A DNA stretch of 27,703 nucleotides from an uncultured Azospirillum sp. (GTDB lineage Bacteria; Pseudomonadota; Alphaproteobacteria; RF32; CAG-239), in the NCBI GenBank assembly GCA_900538765.1, contig UQAB01000026.1, forward strand, positions 1 through 27,703. The letters are read 5' to 3'. The notes beneath the pieces were generated by a model, which had not been told where the DNA came from, did no database searches, and worked only from the letters and a program-made list of their open reading frames with translations. Position numbers and translations under genes: made by a program. Below, one piece after another: positions 1-8,506 of the stretch. Within the stretch, counting starts at the first letter, position 1; every line of letters starts with the position of its first letter.

Positions 1-241
1 TTGTTTTTTATTATTATAACAAAGTTTTTGCTTTTATTCAAATACTAATTTTATATGTTGGAGAAAAAAAAGACAAAGGAGGGTAGATGTTTTTATGGAG
101 AGGTATTTTCTAGGCACCACGCCTGTCTGTACTTTTTAGTGTAGTTGAAGCGTGGGGAAATGTCAGGGGATTTTTTATGTGAAATTATTACAATTTTGTC
201 CCCCTCTCTGAGTGGAGAGGGGGGAGATGAAGCATTTGCAG
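1..241. other. Intergenic region at window edge
   Basis: No coding region is supported here. The stretch is AT-rich with two imperfect inverted repeats: CCACGC near 117 pairs with GCGTGG near 150, and a C-rich/G-rich arm pair spans about 200-226. The second lies just past the stop of the minus-strand peptidase, but no T-run follows it on that strand, so I do not call a terminator. Confidence 0.5.
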
Positions 242-2032
242 TCAGATCCGGGTGCAGAGTTTTTCCAATTCCTGTTTTTCTTTTACTGACAGTAATGGGG
301 AAAGGGTTTCTCTGACGCGTTCGTGATAGGCGTTCAGCCAGTTTATTTCCGAGGTGTCCAACAGTTTGGGGTTAATCAGGCAACGGTCATAGGGAACTAA
401 CGTCAATGGTGAAAATGTCAGCATTCCCGGTGCGGCGGAAACGACTTCGACTAGATTTTCAATGCGGATGCCATAACGGTTTTCAGCATAATATCCCGGT
501 TCAATTGATAGAATCATGCCTTGTTCTAAACCGGTTTGGGAATAGGAAGACGAAATGCCGACAGGGCCTTCGTGGACATTTAGAAAACAACCGACGCCGT
601 GGCCGGTGCCGTGATTGTAGTCCATGCCGTGTTTCCATAGTTCCTCGCGGGAGAGAACGTCAAGTTTTATGCCGGGTGTTCCAATGGGGAAAACAGCGGA
701 GGAGAGGCGAATGTGCGCCTTGAGGACATAAGTGCAGGCGTCAATCAGTTCCTGATGCGGCTCGCCGATGGCAAGGGTACGGGTTACGTCGGTTGTGCCG
801 TTATAATACTGCGCTCCGCTGTCAAGCAGGAGCAGAGAACCGGCAGAAAACGGACACTCAGCCTCGGCGCCGGGGTGGTAGTGGACAATGGCGCCGTGTT
901 CGGCAAAAGCGGCGATTGTGGAAAAACTGTCGGAGAAGAACAGTTTTTGTTTTTCCCGGAAGGAGCGAAGTTTGTCGACAACAATTTTTTCAGAAAGCTT
1001 TTCGGGCTTTTGCTGATTGAGCCAGATGAGAAAGCGGGTGAGGGCGATGCCGTCGCAGATGTGGGCTTGGCGGATGCCGGACAATTCGATCGGGTTTTTG
1101 CGGCATTTCATTTCTGCGCAGGCGTCCGGCGTGTCAATCAGGGCAATGTCGTATTGGTCGGCGAGGCTTTTCAGTTGATAAGGGGCGGTGGACATTTCCA
1201 GCCCGAGGCGCTTTTTGCGCAGTTTTTTCAGTTCTCTCGGAAGTTCGGCAAAAGATCTGAGCGTGAACTGTGATGCGGAAATTTGGGAAAAATCGCCGTT
1301 GTCGGCAAACAGGGTGATGTTGCCGTCAGAGCCGACTAATGCCCAGGCACGGAGAACCGGCGTGTCAGGCAGGCAGCGCGTACGCAGGTTCATAAGCCAG
1401 GAAACGCTGTCGGCGGCGGTTATCAGCAGGGCGTCAATGCCTTGAAAGCTGTTTTCGGCAAAAAGCTCGGAGAGTTTTTCCTCAGTGGAAATGCCGGCAT
1501 ATTCGATATCATGGGCGAAGACACTGAAGGCTTTTGAGCTGAGGCGTCTGTCATCATCCAAACCGGTGACGGGGACGAATTGGCAGCGGGGAACGTCGTG
1601 TTGCAGCTTTTCAATTTCCTTGATGCTGACACACCAGGGATTGAAGCCGATTTTGGCGGGGTAAGCGGGAAGTTTGTATTTCAGCCAGTCGGGAAAACTG
1701 AGTTTGGTTGCCGTGCAGTTGACAGTGACTTTTGAGGGGACTTCCAAAGCGGCCTGAAGCTCGTAACGACCGTCGACAAACAAGATGCTGTTGCCTTCCG
1801 GCAGAACCAGCAGGCGTCCGGCCGAGCCGCTGAAGTCGGTTAAATGTCGTAAAAGGTTTTCTTCCGGCAGAATGTCTTCTTCCAGGAAACGGTTGTTGCG
1901 CGTTACAATCAAAGCATTGAGGCCGCGTTCTTTTACCTGTTGCTGCAGGCAGCTGAGGGTCAGCGCGTTTTTTTTGCGGCGGCGGGACGCGGGAGCTTTT
2001 TTGAACAGCGTTTTTAATTTGGTTAAAAACAT
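242..2032 (-). CDS. pepP: M24 family Xaa-Pro aminopeptidase (three-domain type)
   Basis: A cytoplasmic metallopeptidase expected to remove an N-terminal residue preceding proline. The 596-residue length fits the long three-domain M24B aminopeptidases: two creatinase-like N domains (about 25-310), a catalytic pita-bread domain (about 318-535) and a C-terminal extension to 596. The five metal ligands are recognisable: D404 in LLLDSG, D415 in TTDVTRT, H478 in GTGHGVG, E511 in SIEPGYY and E525 in GIRIENL; H384 lies in the HYHPGAE motif. The ATG overlaps the prmA stop by one base, so the two genes are probably co-transcribed and translationally coupled. The first 20 or so residues are lysine/arginine-rich and lie outside the conserved fold, so a later start is possible. 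The family is clear. The symbol is used loosely, since long eukaryote-like and short bacterial forms share it. Confidence 0.9.
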   Translation of the reverse strand: MFLTKLKTLFKKAPASRRRKKNALTLSCLQQQVKERGLNALIVTRNNRFLEEDILPEENLLRHLTDFSGSAGRLLVLPEGNSILFVDGRYELQAALEVPSKVTVNCTATKLSFPDWLKYKLPAYPAKIGFNPWCVSIKEIEKLQHDVPRCQFVPVTGLDDDRRLSSKAFSVFAHDIEYAGISTEEKLSELFAENSFQGIDALLITAADSVSWLMNLRTRCLPDTPVLRAWALVGSDGNITLFADNGDFSQISASQFTLRSFAELPRELKKLRKKRLGLEMSTAPYQLKSLADQYDIALIDTPDACAEMKCRKNPIELSGIRQAHICDGIALTRFLIWLNQQKPEKLSEKIVVDKLRSFREKQKLFFSDSFSTIAAFAEHGAIVHYHPGAEAECPFSAGSLLLLDSGAQYYNGTTDVTRTLAIGEPHQELIDACTYVLKAHIRLSSAVFPIGTPGIKLDVLSREELWKHGMDYNHGTGHGVGCFLNVHEGPVGISSSYSQTGLEQGMILSIEPGYYAENRYGIRIENLVEVVSAAPGMLTFSPLTLVPYDRCLINPKLLDTSEINWLNAYHERVRETLSPLLSVKEKQELEKLCTRI

Positions 2033-2913
2033 TATATTTTCTCCATGATAACGGCGCGCCAGTCTTCAATCTGATATTTTTTGACGAGTTTCAGTCCCTG
2101 TTGTTCATGCGCGGAAACAACCCAGTCTTCCTGATTGTCTACAAAACCGGAGAGGACGCAGTATCCGCCGGGTTTTAAGGCAGCGTAAAGGCTGGGTGCC
2201 ATTTCAATCAGCGGCCGGGCGAGGATGTTGGAAAGGATTAAATCATAGGGCACGTTGTGTTGTGCTAAGGGTGTGTTGTAGCCATCTCCGGCGGCAGCGT
2301 CAATGTGTTGTTCCAAATGATTGGTTGCGGCATTTTGGAGGGTGACGATGACGGCTTCTTCATCAATGTCAACGGCGGTAATATGCGTTTTTTCCTGCCA
2401 GAGGGCGGCGCAGGCCAGCGCCAGGATACCGGAACCGGTTCCCATGTCGAGAATGTTTCGGTGCGGGACGTTTTCATGCTTGAGCCAGCTTATGGCCTGC
2501 AGACAGCAGCGTGTGGTCGGGTGTTCGGAGCCGAAAGCCGTGGCGGCGTATATTTGCAGGGGAATTTTGTCTGTTTGCGGCGCTTGGGTTTCATGGATGC
2601 CGTAAATGAGAAAGTCGGCGATTTCTACCGGCGCAAATTTTATGACATAATCTTTGAGCCAGTTGGCGCTTTCAAGCAGCGTTTTTTTATACGGAGGGAG
2701 AGAAATTCCTGCCAGTTCGGCGCGGGCGGCAAAATCTTTTTCATCAAAGTTTATGTCGGCGTAAGCGGTCAGCCGTTCCAGCCCGTCATCGCCGTAATCC
2801 AAAGACGAGGTGGTAAAATATTCATCAATAAAATCTGTGAAAATTTCGGGGTAGGTTTCCGTCGGGCTGAAAGAGAGCTGCCAGCAGCTGCCGCCTTTGG
2901 TGTTGGTTTGCAT
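2032..2913 (-). CDS. prmA: Ribosomal protein L11 methyltransferase
   Basis: An S-adenosylmethionine-dependent methyltransferase that modifies ribosomal protein L11 in the cytoplasm. The 293 residues match the usual PrmA length. An N-terminal substrate-recognition domain (about 1-110) is followed by a Rossmann methyltransferase domain. Motif I reads ILDMGTGSGILALA, followed by an acidic strand end (DIDEEAV) and the PrmA-type NILA motif (LILSNILARPLIEMAP). It is the first gene of a minus-strand pair with the M24 peptidase. The start at 2913 lies next to the divergent spacer before the secreted protein at 3017. Nothing appears truncated. Confidence 0.93.
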   Translation of the reverse strand: MQTNTKGGSCWQLSFSPTETYPEIFTDFIDEYFTTSSLDYGDDGLERLTAYADINFDEKDFAARAELAGISLPPYKKTLLESANWLKDYVIKFAPVEIADFLIYGIHETQAPQTDKIPLQIYAATAFGSEHPTTRCCLQAISWLKHENVPHRNILDMGTGSGILALACAALWQEKTHITAVDIDEEAVIVTLQNAATNHLEQHIDAAAGDGYNTPLAQHNVPYDLILSNILARPLIEMAPSLYAALKPGGYCVLSGFVDNQEDWVVSAHEQQGLKLVKKYQIEDWRAVIMEKI

Positions 2914-2942
2914 GTTTTTTCCTCATAACTTTGAAAGATTTG

Positions 2943-2970
2943 TTTACTATCTTAACTTTATGATTATAAT
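2943..2970 (+). promoter_or_regulatory. Sigma-70-type promoter for the gene at 3017
   Basis: TTTACT at 2943-2948 and a consensus TATAAT at 2965-2970 are separated by 16 bp. The likely transcription start is near 2977, about 40 bp before the ATG. Confidence 0.6.
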
Positions 2971-3016
2971 AGCAAAATAATAAATAATATTTTAATTTCA
3001 TTTAAGAGTTTGAACA

Positions 3017-3787
3017 ATGAAAAAATTAGCGGTTTTATTGGGAGCTTGGGCGGCAACAGCCTGCGTCTATGCCGGTGAAGTTTCGGTTTTGGACGGCCGT
3101 AAGGAATGGGTGGAGAGCTTTAACGCTTATCCGATTGAGTTCTTTAATCAGGAGCCGCTGCTTTTGAAAACGGAATATATTACCGAAAAGAACCATAAGG
3201 TTAATCAGGTGCTGACGACTTATACCGGTTATTCCATGGTGAGTACGAAAATGTTTCGCCAGGATTTTTACATTGCCGACAAGGTTAAGGCGGCGATGGA
3301 CGGCGGGTTGGTCGGTGTTTCGGCGCCGATGATGTTTAAGGCCAATGAAGAAAGCCCGATTATCGGACAGGTTCGGGTTGACAACGAGGATTATGTTCTG
3401 GTGCCGACGGAGTTGGATGGTTTTGTCATGCTGGTGGCGCGGGACGGCAGCGTTTACAGCCGGTTGGGGCAAATCCGCTATAACAAGCTGGTGTTGCTGG
3501 ATGATACGGTTCTGATGTCGCCGGAAAACTTCCATTTTTCTCCGGTAACGGCAACTTCGGTTGAATCGACGAAGCCGGTTCAGGGATATGACTTGCGCTA
3601 TGACGGTATCAAAAACGGCAAAATGGTTTTCAACTTCATGGATTATATGCAGTCTGACGGCAGCAGCGGCCAGTTTGAAGTTATTACCTTTGCGCCGAAA
3701 CGCGGCAATTACCGGATAGGCGATTTTGTCATCCGCGTTTTGAACGCGACGCCGGAGAAAATTGACTATATGATGCTGAACGGCTGA
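3017..3787 (+). CDS. Secreted hypothetical protein
   Basis: A 256-residue protein of unknown family. Residues 1-19 form a classical signal peptide (MKK, hydrophobic core, CVYA before GEV), so export to the periplasm or envelope is likely. The remainder has no membrane segment and is rich in beta-prone residues, with repeated aromatic and valine positions suggesting a beta-rich domain. It has its own promoter and is closed by a strong hairpin terminator, so it looks monocistronic. The upstream gene is divergent. I do not recognise a motif and assign no function. Confidence 0.75.
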   Translation: MKKLAVLLGAWAATACVYAGEVSVLDGRKEWVESFNAYPIEFFNQEPLLLKTEYITEKNHKVNQVLTTYTGYSMVSTKMFRQDFYIADKVKAAMDGGLVGVSAPMMFKANEESPIIGQVRVDNEDYVLVPTELDGFVMLVARDGSVYSRLGQIRYNKLVLLDDTVLMSPENFHFSPVTATSVESTKPVQGYDLRYDGIKNGKMVFNFMDYMQSDGSSGQFEVITFAPKRGNYRIGDFVIRVLNATPEKIDYMMLNG

Positions 3788-3811
3788 TTTTTTATTTTTT
3801 TCAAAAACTTG

Positions 3812-3850
3812 CCCCCTTTATGCGCCGGCTGCCTAAAGGGGGTTGATTTT
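3812..3850 (+). terminator. Intrinsic terminator after the secreted protein
   Basis: A perfect 9-bp stem (CCCCCTTTA at 3812-3820 with TAAAGGGGG at 3834-3842) is followed by a T-rich tail (TTGATTTT). Confidence 0.75.
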
Positions 3851-3907
3851 ACGAAAAAAAAAGAGTAAAAATACCGAGAATTGAAGTTTTTATTGGAGAT
3901 TAAAAAC

Positions 3908-4666
3908 ATGTCTGGACATTCCCAGTTTAAAAATATTATGTACCGCAAAGGTGCTCAAGATGCTAAAAAAGCAAAAGTTTTTGCCAAGCTTGCCCGTGAT
4001 ATTACCATTGCTGCCAAAAGCGGCCTGCCTGAACCTGACAAGAATCCCAGACTGCGTTTGGCGATTCAGGCTGCCCGTGCTGAAAGTATGCCGAAAGACA
4101 ATATTGAGCGTGCTATTGCCAAAGCAACGCAGACAGCCGGCGGAAATGATTATGTTTCTGCGCGTTATGAAGGGTTTGGCCCGGGTAAGGTCGCCATTAT
4201 CGTAGAGGCTTTGACTGATAACAAAAATCGCACGGCCGGCAATGTCCGCACTATTTTCGGAAAACGCGGCGGCGTGATGGGCGAATCCGGTTCGGTTGCC
4301 TTTAACTTTGAAAGAATCGGTTATATCAAGTATCCTCTGGATGTTGCGGAAGCCGACAAGATGTTTGAAACAGCCTTGGAGGCCGGTGCCAATGATGTGG
4401 TCAGCGATGACGAATGCCATGAGATTGAAACGCTTCCCGATGATTTGAATGCGGTTACCGAAGCTTTGGAAAAGGCGTTCGGCACGCCGTCCGCTTCCCG
4501 TTTGGATTGGAAGCCGACAGTTAAAACCGATATTACTGATTTGGAAACGGCGCAGAAGTTTTTGGATTTTGTTGACGCTTTGGAAGATGACGATGATGTA
4601 CAGAAGGTATATCATAATGCGGAGTTTTCCGAAGCTGTAATGGAAGCGTGCTCTGCGGTCGATTAG
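3908..4666 (+). CDS. yebC: YebC/TACO1 family protein
   Basis: Members of this family are linked to relief of ribosome stalling during translation and were earlier described as transcription regulators (PmpR). The protein opens with the family signature, here MSGHSQFKNIMYRKGAQDAKK, and has the expected 252 residues and three-domain layout, including the NRTAGNVRTIFGKRGG segment. I place the start at the ATG at 3908 rather than the upstream in-frame ATG at 3881. It gives the conserved N-terminus and sits after a TTGGAG ribosome-binding site. It leads the yebC-ruvC block typical of Alphaproteobacteria. A structured repeat element follows its stop. Confidence 0.93.
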   Translation: MSGHSQFKNIMYRKGAQDAKKAKVFAKLARDITIAAKSGLPEPDKNPRLRLAIQAARAESMPKDNIERAIAKATQTAGGNDYVSARYEGFGPGKVAIIVEALTDNKNRTAGNVRTIFGKRGGVMGESGSVAFNFERIGYIKYPLDVAEADKMFETALEAGANDVVSDDECHEIETLPDDLNAVTEALEKAFGTPSASRLDWKPTVKTDITDLETAQKFLDFVDALEDDDDVQKVYHNAEFSEAVMEACSAVD

Positions 4667-4675
4667 TACAGATTT

Positions 4676-4820
4676 AGCGGGGCGGCGCCATCCTCATTTA
4701 CTACCATGTAAACTCCGGTGTCGCCGCCCTAAAATCTTACTACTCGACTCACATATCACACTTCCTCGAAAAAGGCAGTGTAACGTACTCTCCGAACTTT
4801 TTACAGCGGCTAAGGAGCGA
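4676..4820 (+). repeat. Structured intergenic element, copy A
   Basis: An outer stem (GGGCGGCG 4680-4687 with CGCCGCCC 4722-4729) encloses a small inner stem (TTAC 4698-4701 with GTAA 4708-4711) and an ACTCC tract. A box at 4787-4817 (ACTCTCCGAA, then TTTTACAGCGGCTA, then GGAG) follows. The same arrangement occurs at 10696-10848 with different but complementary stem bases. It lies between yebC and ruvC and could act as a terminator, a processing site or a small RNA. Its function is unknown. Confidence 0.6.
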
Positions 4821-4872
4821 GATTGTGCGTGTTTGATTGAGATATAGTACATCATTCGATTAGGATATTTAT

Positions 4873-5346
4873 ATGCGGATATTGGGGCTGGATCCAAGTT
4901 TGTCATCGACAGGTTGGGGGATTATTGAAGTTGAAAACAATCGTTTGCGTTATGTGGACGACGGTTTTATCAAAACGGATCCCAAGCAGCCGCTGCCGGA
5001 GCGCCTGACGTTGATTCACAAGACGCTGGCACAGGTGATTGAACTGTATAAACCGGAAGAGGCGGTGATTGAGCAGGTTTTTCTGAATGACAATCCGAAA
5101 TCGACAATCAAGCTTGGTATGGCGCGCGGCGTGGTTATTCTGGCACCGGCCCTTTACGGCATTCCGGTAACGGAGTATGAGCCGACTTTGGTGAAAAAAG
5201 CGGTTGTCGGTGTGGGGCGGGCGGAAAAGTCCCAGGTGGAAACGATGGTTAAAATCCTGTTGCCAGGTTGCAAGCCCAAAAATAATGATTCTTCCGATGC
5301 TTTGGCGATGGCTATTTGCCATTTTAACAACCGCCGGCGTTTTTGA
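4873..5346 (+). CDS. ruvC: Crossover junction endodeoxyribonuclease RuvC
   Basis: Resolves Holliday junctions by symmetric nicking, together with RuvAB, in homologous recombination and repair. The protein is 157 residues, normal for the family. It starts with the diagnostic GLDPSLSSTGWG motif. The four catalytic acidic residues are visible as D7, E67 (VIEQVF), D139 and D142 (NNDSSDALA). The ATG is preceded by TAGGA at about 8 bp. It is separated from ruvA by a hypothetical gene with its own terminator, so it may be transcribed apart from ruvAB. Confidence 0.95.
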   Translation: MRILGLDPSLSSTGWGIIEVENNRLRYVDDGFIKTDPKQPLPERLTLIHKTLAQVIELYKPEEAVIEQVFLNDNPKSTIKLGMARGVVILAPALYGIPVTEYEPTLVKKAVVGVGRAEKSQVETMVKILLPGCKPKNNDSSDALAMAICHFNNRRRF

Positions 5347-5461
5347 TTTGCCGTGAAGACAGAATAATAAGGGAAGTTGACAAAATTTTTCTTGTTTTTT
5401 TATGTTTTTTTGGATAATATGAAAGTGATTTTAATATTATTAACAACAAAACATTATAATT

Positions 5462-6052
5462 ATGGATACGGATAAAATTTTGGAAATTGACCGTCAGTCT
5501 TATATTCAGAAGAATAAGATTATGGCGCGCTGGGCAGAACGTTATCAGGTTTGTTTCGGCAATAAGACGGCAGACGATTTGAGTTTTGCTGACTTGCTCA
5601 GGGCCGTGGAACAGCAGGACAGGGAAGAGGTTTACGCTGAATTGCATCGCCTTTTGAAACATGGCGTGACGCCTTCCCAAAAAGCTTTTTTGTATGACGA
5701 ATATTCGCAGATTGCTTTTATTGACACGGCGTATGACGATTTTGACGAGATGCTGTCGACGGTTGGAGAAAAATTTCGGGAAAACGGGACGGACAATGTT
5801 GTTTTGCACCTTGAGCATGAGCTGAAAAGCAGTTTTATGACGGGATGTTACATTTATTCGGCCTTCCCGCTGCCGATGATTGAGTATCTGTTTGAAACTT
5901 CAGAGTTGCTGACGGAAGCCATATTGCTGCAAAACGGCTATATTCTGATTATCAGGGCTTTGTCCTCTCTGGAAAACGATCCTTGGTTTCGCGGTATTAA
6001 AGCGCAGGTTGATGCAATCAGAGACGGCGAAGACGAAGATGATGACGATTAG
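5462..6052 (+). CDS. Hypothetical protein with acidic tail
   Basis: A 196-residue protein I do not recognise. It looks soluble, mostly helical, with no signal peptide, and ends in an acidic run (DGEDEDDDD). It lies between ruvC and ruvA and is followed at once by a 32-bp perfect palindrome, which makes it a separate transcription unit. There is no clear Shine-Dalgarno sequence before the ATG. The leader is AT-rich with a TTGACA at 5377-5382 that could be a -35 box. A role in recombination cannot be claimed from position alone. Confidence 0.7.
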   Translation: MDTDKILEIDRQSYIQKNKIMARWAERYQVCFGNKTADDLSFADLLRAVEQQDREEVYAELHRLLKHGVTPSQKAFLYDEYSQIAFIDTAYDDFDEMLSTVGEKFRENGTDNVVLHLEHELKSSFMTGCYIYSAFPLPMIEYLFETSELLTEAILLQNGYILIIRALSSLENDPWFRGIKAQVDAIRDGEDEDDDD

Positions 6053-6059
6053 AAAAGAT

Positions 6060-6098
6060 ACAAGAACGGAATGTGCACATTCCGTTCTTGTTTTGTTT
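6060..6098 (+). terminator. Intrinsic terminator, 32-bp perfect palindrome
   Basis: ACAAGAACGGAATGTG is followed directly by its reverse complement (6060-6091), then TTTTGTTT. It starts only eight bases after the stop of the hypothetical gene. Confidence 0.8.
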
Positions 6099-6164
6099 AA
6101 AAAGAGCTTGAAGATTCTTCAGGATTTGTATAATCTGGAGCAAATTGACAGGAAAGGGGTTGAG

Positions 6165-6842
6165 ATGATTGCAAAATTGCGCGGCGTTATTGATACAATC
6201 GGCGAAGATTATTGTATTATTGACGTCAACGGCGTGGGGTATCTGGTTTTTGCGTCGTCGCGGACTTTGGGGCGTTTGTCCCGCGGGGCGGTTATGACAC
6301 TGCTGACGGAAACAGTCGTGCGCGAAGACAGCGTTACCCTGTTCGGTTTTGCCGATGCCTGGGAAAAAGAGTGGTTTCTGACGCTGACCAAAGTTCAGGG
6401 TGTGGGCGCCAAGGTTTGCCTGAGCATTTTGTCAGCCTTATCTCCGACACAGCTGGCGCAGGCCGTTTCCGCGCAGGACAAGGCCTCCTTTACCCGGGCG
6501 AACGGCGTGGGGCCGAAGCTGGCGGCGCGTATCGTCACGGAACTGAAAGACAAGATTGTAACTATTCCCATGGAGGTCAGCGTGAAAAGCGATTTAACAT
6601 CAACCATTGAAGGCGAGGCCGGCAGCCTTGAAACGGAAGTTTATGAAGACGCGGTTGTGGCAATGGATGCGCAAGAAGACGACCGCAAGGTTGACGACGC
6701 GATTTCGGCTCTGGTTAACCTCGGTTATCAGAAGACAGAGGCGTACCGTGCGGTTAATCTGGCGTTGAAAAATCAGCCGGATGCCGATGTTTCTGCTTTA
6801 ATCAGGCTGGCTTTGAAAGAATTTGCAACGAAAGAACTGTAA
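6165..6842 (+). CDS. ruvA: Holliday junction branch migration protein RuvA
   Basis: Binds four-way junctions as a tetramer and loads the RuvB motor. I place the start at the ATG at 6165, giving MIAKLRGVIDTI, the typical RuvA N-terminus, and a purine-rich ribosome-binding site (AGGAAAGGGG) just upstream. Longer in-frame readings back to 6009 run through the preceding terminator and are not credible. The helix-hairpin-helix region (VQGVGAKVCLSILSAL, then NGVGPKLAARIVTELKDK) is intact, and the C-terminal domain III that contacts RuvB is present. The length of 225 residues is slightly long because the acidic linker before domain III is extended. ruvB starts 3 bp after the stop. Confidence 0.94.
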   Translation: MIAKLRGVIDTIGEDYCIIDVNGVGYLVFASSRTLGRLSRGAVMTLLTETVVREDSVTLFGFADAWEKEWFLTLTKVQGVGAKVCLSILSALSPTQLAQAVSAQDKASFTRANGVGPKLAARIVTELKDKIVTIPMEVSVKSDLTSTIEGEAGSLETEVYEDAVVAMDAQEDDRKVDDAISALVNLGYQKTEAYRAVNLALKNQPDADVSALIRLALKEFATKEL

Positions 6843-6845
6843 AAA

Positions 6846-7925
6846 ATGATTGATGAAAGAATAGTCAGTCCGCAGAAGCAGAGCGAAGACGAAAGCAACG
6901 GCGGCAATCCGGTCAGCCTGCGCCCGAACAGTCTGGACGATTTTGTGGGGCAGCGACAGGTTTGCGAAAATCTGAAAGTGTTTATTGAGGCGGCAAAGTC
7001 TCGCGGCGACGCGTTGGATCATGTGCTGCTGTTCGGCCCTCCGGGACTGGGCAAGACGACGCTGGCTTCGATTGTGGCCAAAGAACTCGGCGTGGGTTTT
7101 CGGGCAACTTCGGCGCCAATGATTACCAAGTCCGGGGATTTGGCGGCCATTTTAACCAATCTGGAACGCAACGATGTTTTGTTTATTGATGAAATCCACC
7201 GTCTGAATCCGGCGATTGAAGAAGTGCTGTATTCGGCGATGGAGGATTTTCAGCTTGATTTAATTATTGGCGAGGGGCCGTCGGCGCGTTCGGTGCGAAT
7301 CGATTTACAGCCTTTTACGCTGGTGGGGGCGACAACTCGCTCGGGTTTATTGTCAACGCCGCTTAGGGAGCGTTTCGGTATTCCGCTGCGATTGGATTTT
7401 TATTCTCCCGAAGAACTGATGAAAATTGTTATGCGCGGCGCCCGGCTGCTCGGTATGCCGATTTCCGAAGACGGTGCTCATGAGATTGCCAAACGTTCGC
7501 GCGGAACGCCGCGCGTGGCGGGACGTTTGTTGCGCCGGGTACGCGATTTCGGCGCAGTGGCCAAGGCGGCGCAGGTGGATGTGAAAATTGCCGACAAGGC
7601 GCTGCGGCGGCTGGATGTGGACAATTACGGGCTGGATGCTTTTGACCGCCGTTATCTGAACTGCATTTTGCAAAATTACGGCGGCGGCCCGGTGGGGGCG
7701 GATACGCTGGCGGCGGCTTTGTCTGAAGAGCGAGATACAATTGAGGAAGTGATTGAGCCGTTTCTGCTTAAGCTCGGTTTTCTGCAACGGACACCGCGCG
7801 GCCGCGTGATTTCCGATTTGGGCTGCGAGTATATGGGGGCGCCGCGGATTAAAAAAGGCATGAAGCAGGCGCCGGCGCAGTTTGATTTGCTTAGCGTTAT
7901 TGAGGAAGAAGAAAATGAATTATGA
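6846..7925 (+). CDS. ruvB: Holliday junction DNA helicase RuvB
   Basis: A AAA+ hexameric motor that drives branch migration with RuvA. The 359-residue protein has Walker A (GPPGLGKTTL), Walker B (LFIDEIHR), the sensor region TLVGATTRSG, the arginine-finger region PLRERFG and a C-terminal winged-helix domain (TPRGRVISDLG). It sits 3 bp after ruvA, and its 3' end overlaps ybgC by 11 bp. Nothing is missing. Confidence 0.96.
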   Translation: MIDERIVSPQKQSEDESNGGNPVSLRPNSLDDFVGQRQVCENLKVFIEAAKSRGDALDHVLLFGPPGLGKTTLASIVAKELGVGFRATSAPMITKSGDLAAILTNLERNDVLFIDEIHRLNPAIEEVLYSAMEDFQLDLIIGEGPSARSVRIDLQPFTLVGATTRSGLLSTPLRERFGIPLRLDFYSPEELMKIVMRGARLLGMPISEDGAHEIAKRSRGTPRVAGRLLRRVRDFGAVAKAAQVDVKIADKALRRLDVDNYGLDAFDRRYLNCILQNYGGGPVGADTLAAALSEERDTIEEVIEPFLLKLGFLQRTPRGRVISDLGCEYMGAPRIKKGMKQAPAQFDLLSVIEEEENEL

Positions 7926-8355
7926 GATTAAAGCACCGGAAGGGCGTTTTGAAGACGGGATTTTTATTTTTCCGGCGCGGGTGTATTATGAAGATACCGA
8001 TGCCGGCGGTGTGGTTTATTATGCCAACTATCTGAAATATGCCGAACGGGCGCGGACGGAGTTTATCCGCGCGCTCGGTTTCGGGCAGCAGGCTGTTTTG
8101 GAAGAAGACCGCTGCGGTTTTATGGTGCGTAGTTTGAATATTGAATATAAAGCGCCGGCGGTTCTTGACGATTTGTTGAGTGTTACCTGCGCGTTGATTG
8201 AGATGAAAGGCGCAGGGGCGGAAATGCGGCAGGAAATCCGCCGCGGCGAAACGCTGCTGGCCGTTGTCGGGGTGAAGCTGGCTTATGTGAGCCTGACGAA
8301 AAAGCGTCCGGTACGTCTTCCTGCTGCGCTGATTGAAAAGGTGGCAAATTTGTAA
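7915..8355 (+). CDS. ybgC: Acyl-CoA thioesterase of the Tol-Pal cluster
   Basis: A hotdog-fold thioesterase, the family member habitually encoded in front of tolQ. The start is the ATG at 7915, inside the ruvB 3' end, preceded by GAGG at about 9 bp. The alternative at 7882 uses a TTG and has no support. Hallmarks are the YYEDTDAGGVVYYANYLKYAERARTE segment with catalytic Asp and the downstream NIEYKAPA strand. The 146-residue length is typical. A terminator follows, so tolQRA probably also have their own promoter. Confidence 0.92.
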   Translation: MNYEIKAPEGRFEDGIFIFPARVYYEDTDAGGVVYYANYLKYAERARTEFIRALGFGQQAVLEEDRCGFMVRSLNIEYKAPAVLDDLLSVTCALIEMKGAGAEMRQEIRRGETLLAVVGVKLAYVSLTKKRPVRLPAALIEKVANL

Positions 8356-8375
8356 AAATGGCGTTGATTTTTCAG

Positions 8376-8411
8376 TCCCCCGCTATTGTTTTTTGCCGGG
8401 GGATTTTTTTT
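8376..8411 (+). terminator. Intrinsic terminator between ybgC and tolQ
   Basis: CCCCCG at 8377-8382 pairs with CGGGGG at 8397-8402, followed by ATTTTTTTT. Confidence 0.75.
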
Positions 8412-8506
8412 GCCCAAAGCGGTGAAATTAATTGAAAATTTAATATTTTATGTTAAACATAACCCTAATTTGAATAATTTTTTATTGTACCCGGAAGGTG
8501 AAGAAA

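Noticed and set aside
117..155. A third copy of the yebC/tolA hairpin element
   Set aside because: It has a CCACGC/GCGTGG stem and a loosely similar loop, but lacks the ACTCC tract and the 3' box.
200..226. Intrinsic terminator of the M24 peptidase gene
   Set aside because: The hairpin is strong, but no T-run follows on the minus strand.
6009..6164. N-terminally extended RuvA
   Set aside because: The extension reads through the terminator palindrome and has no family similarity; ATG 6165 gives the canonical N-terminus with a good ribosome-binding site.
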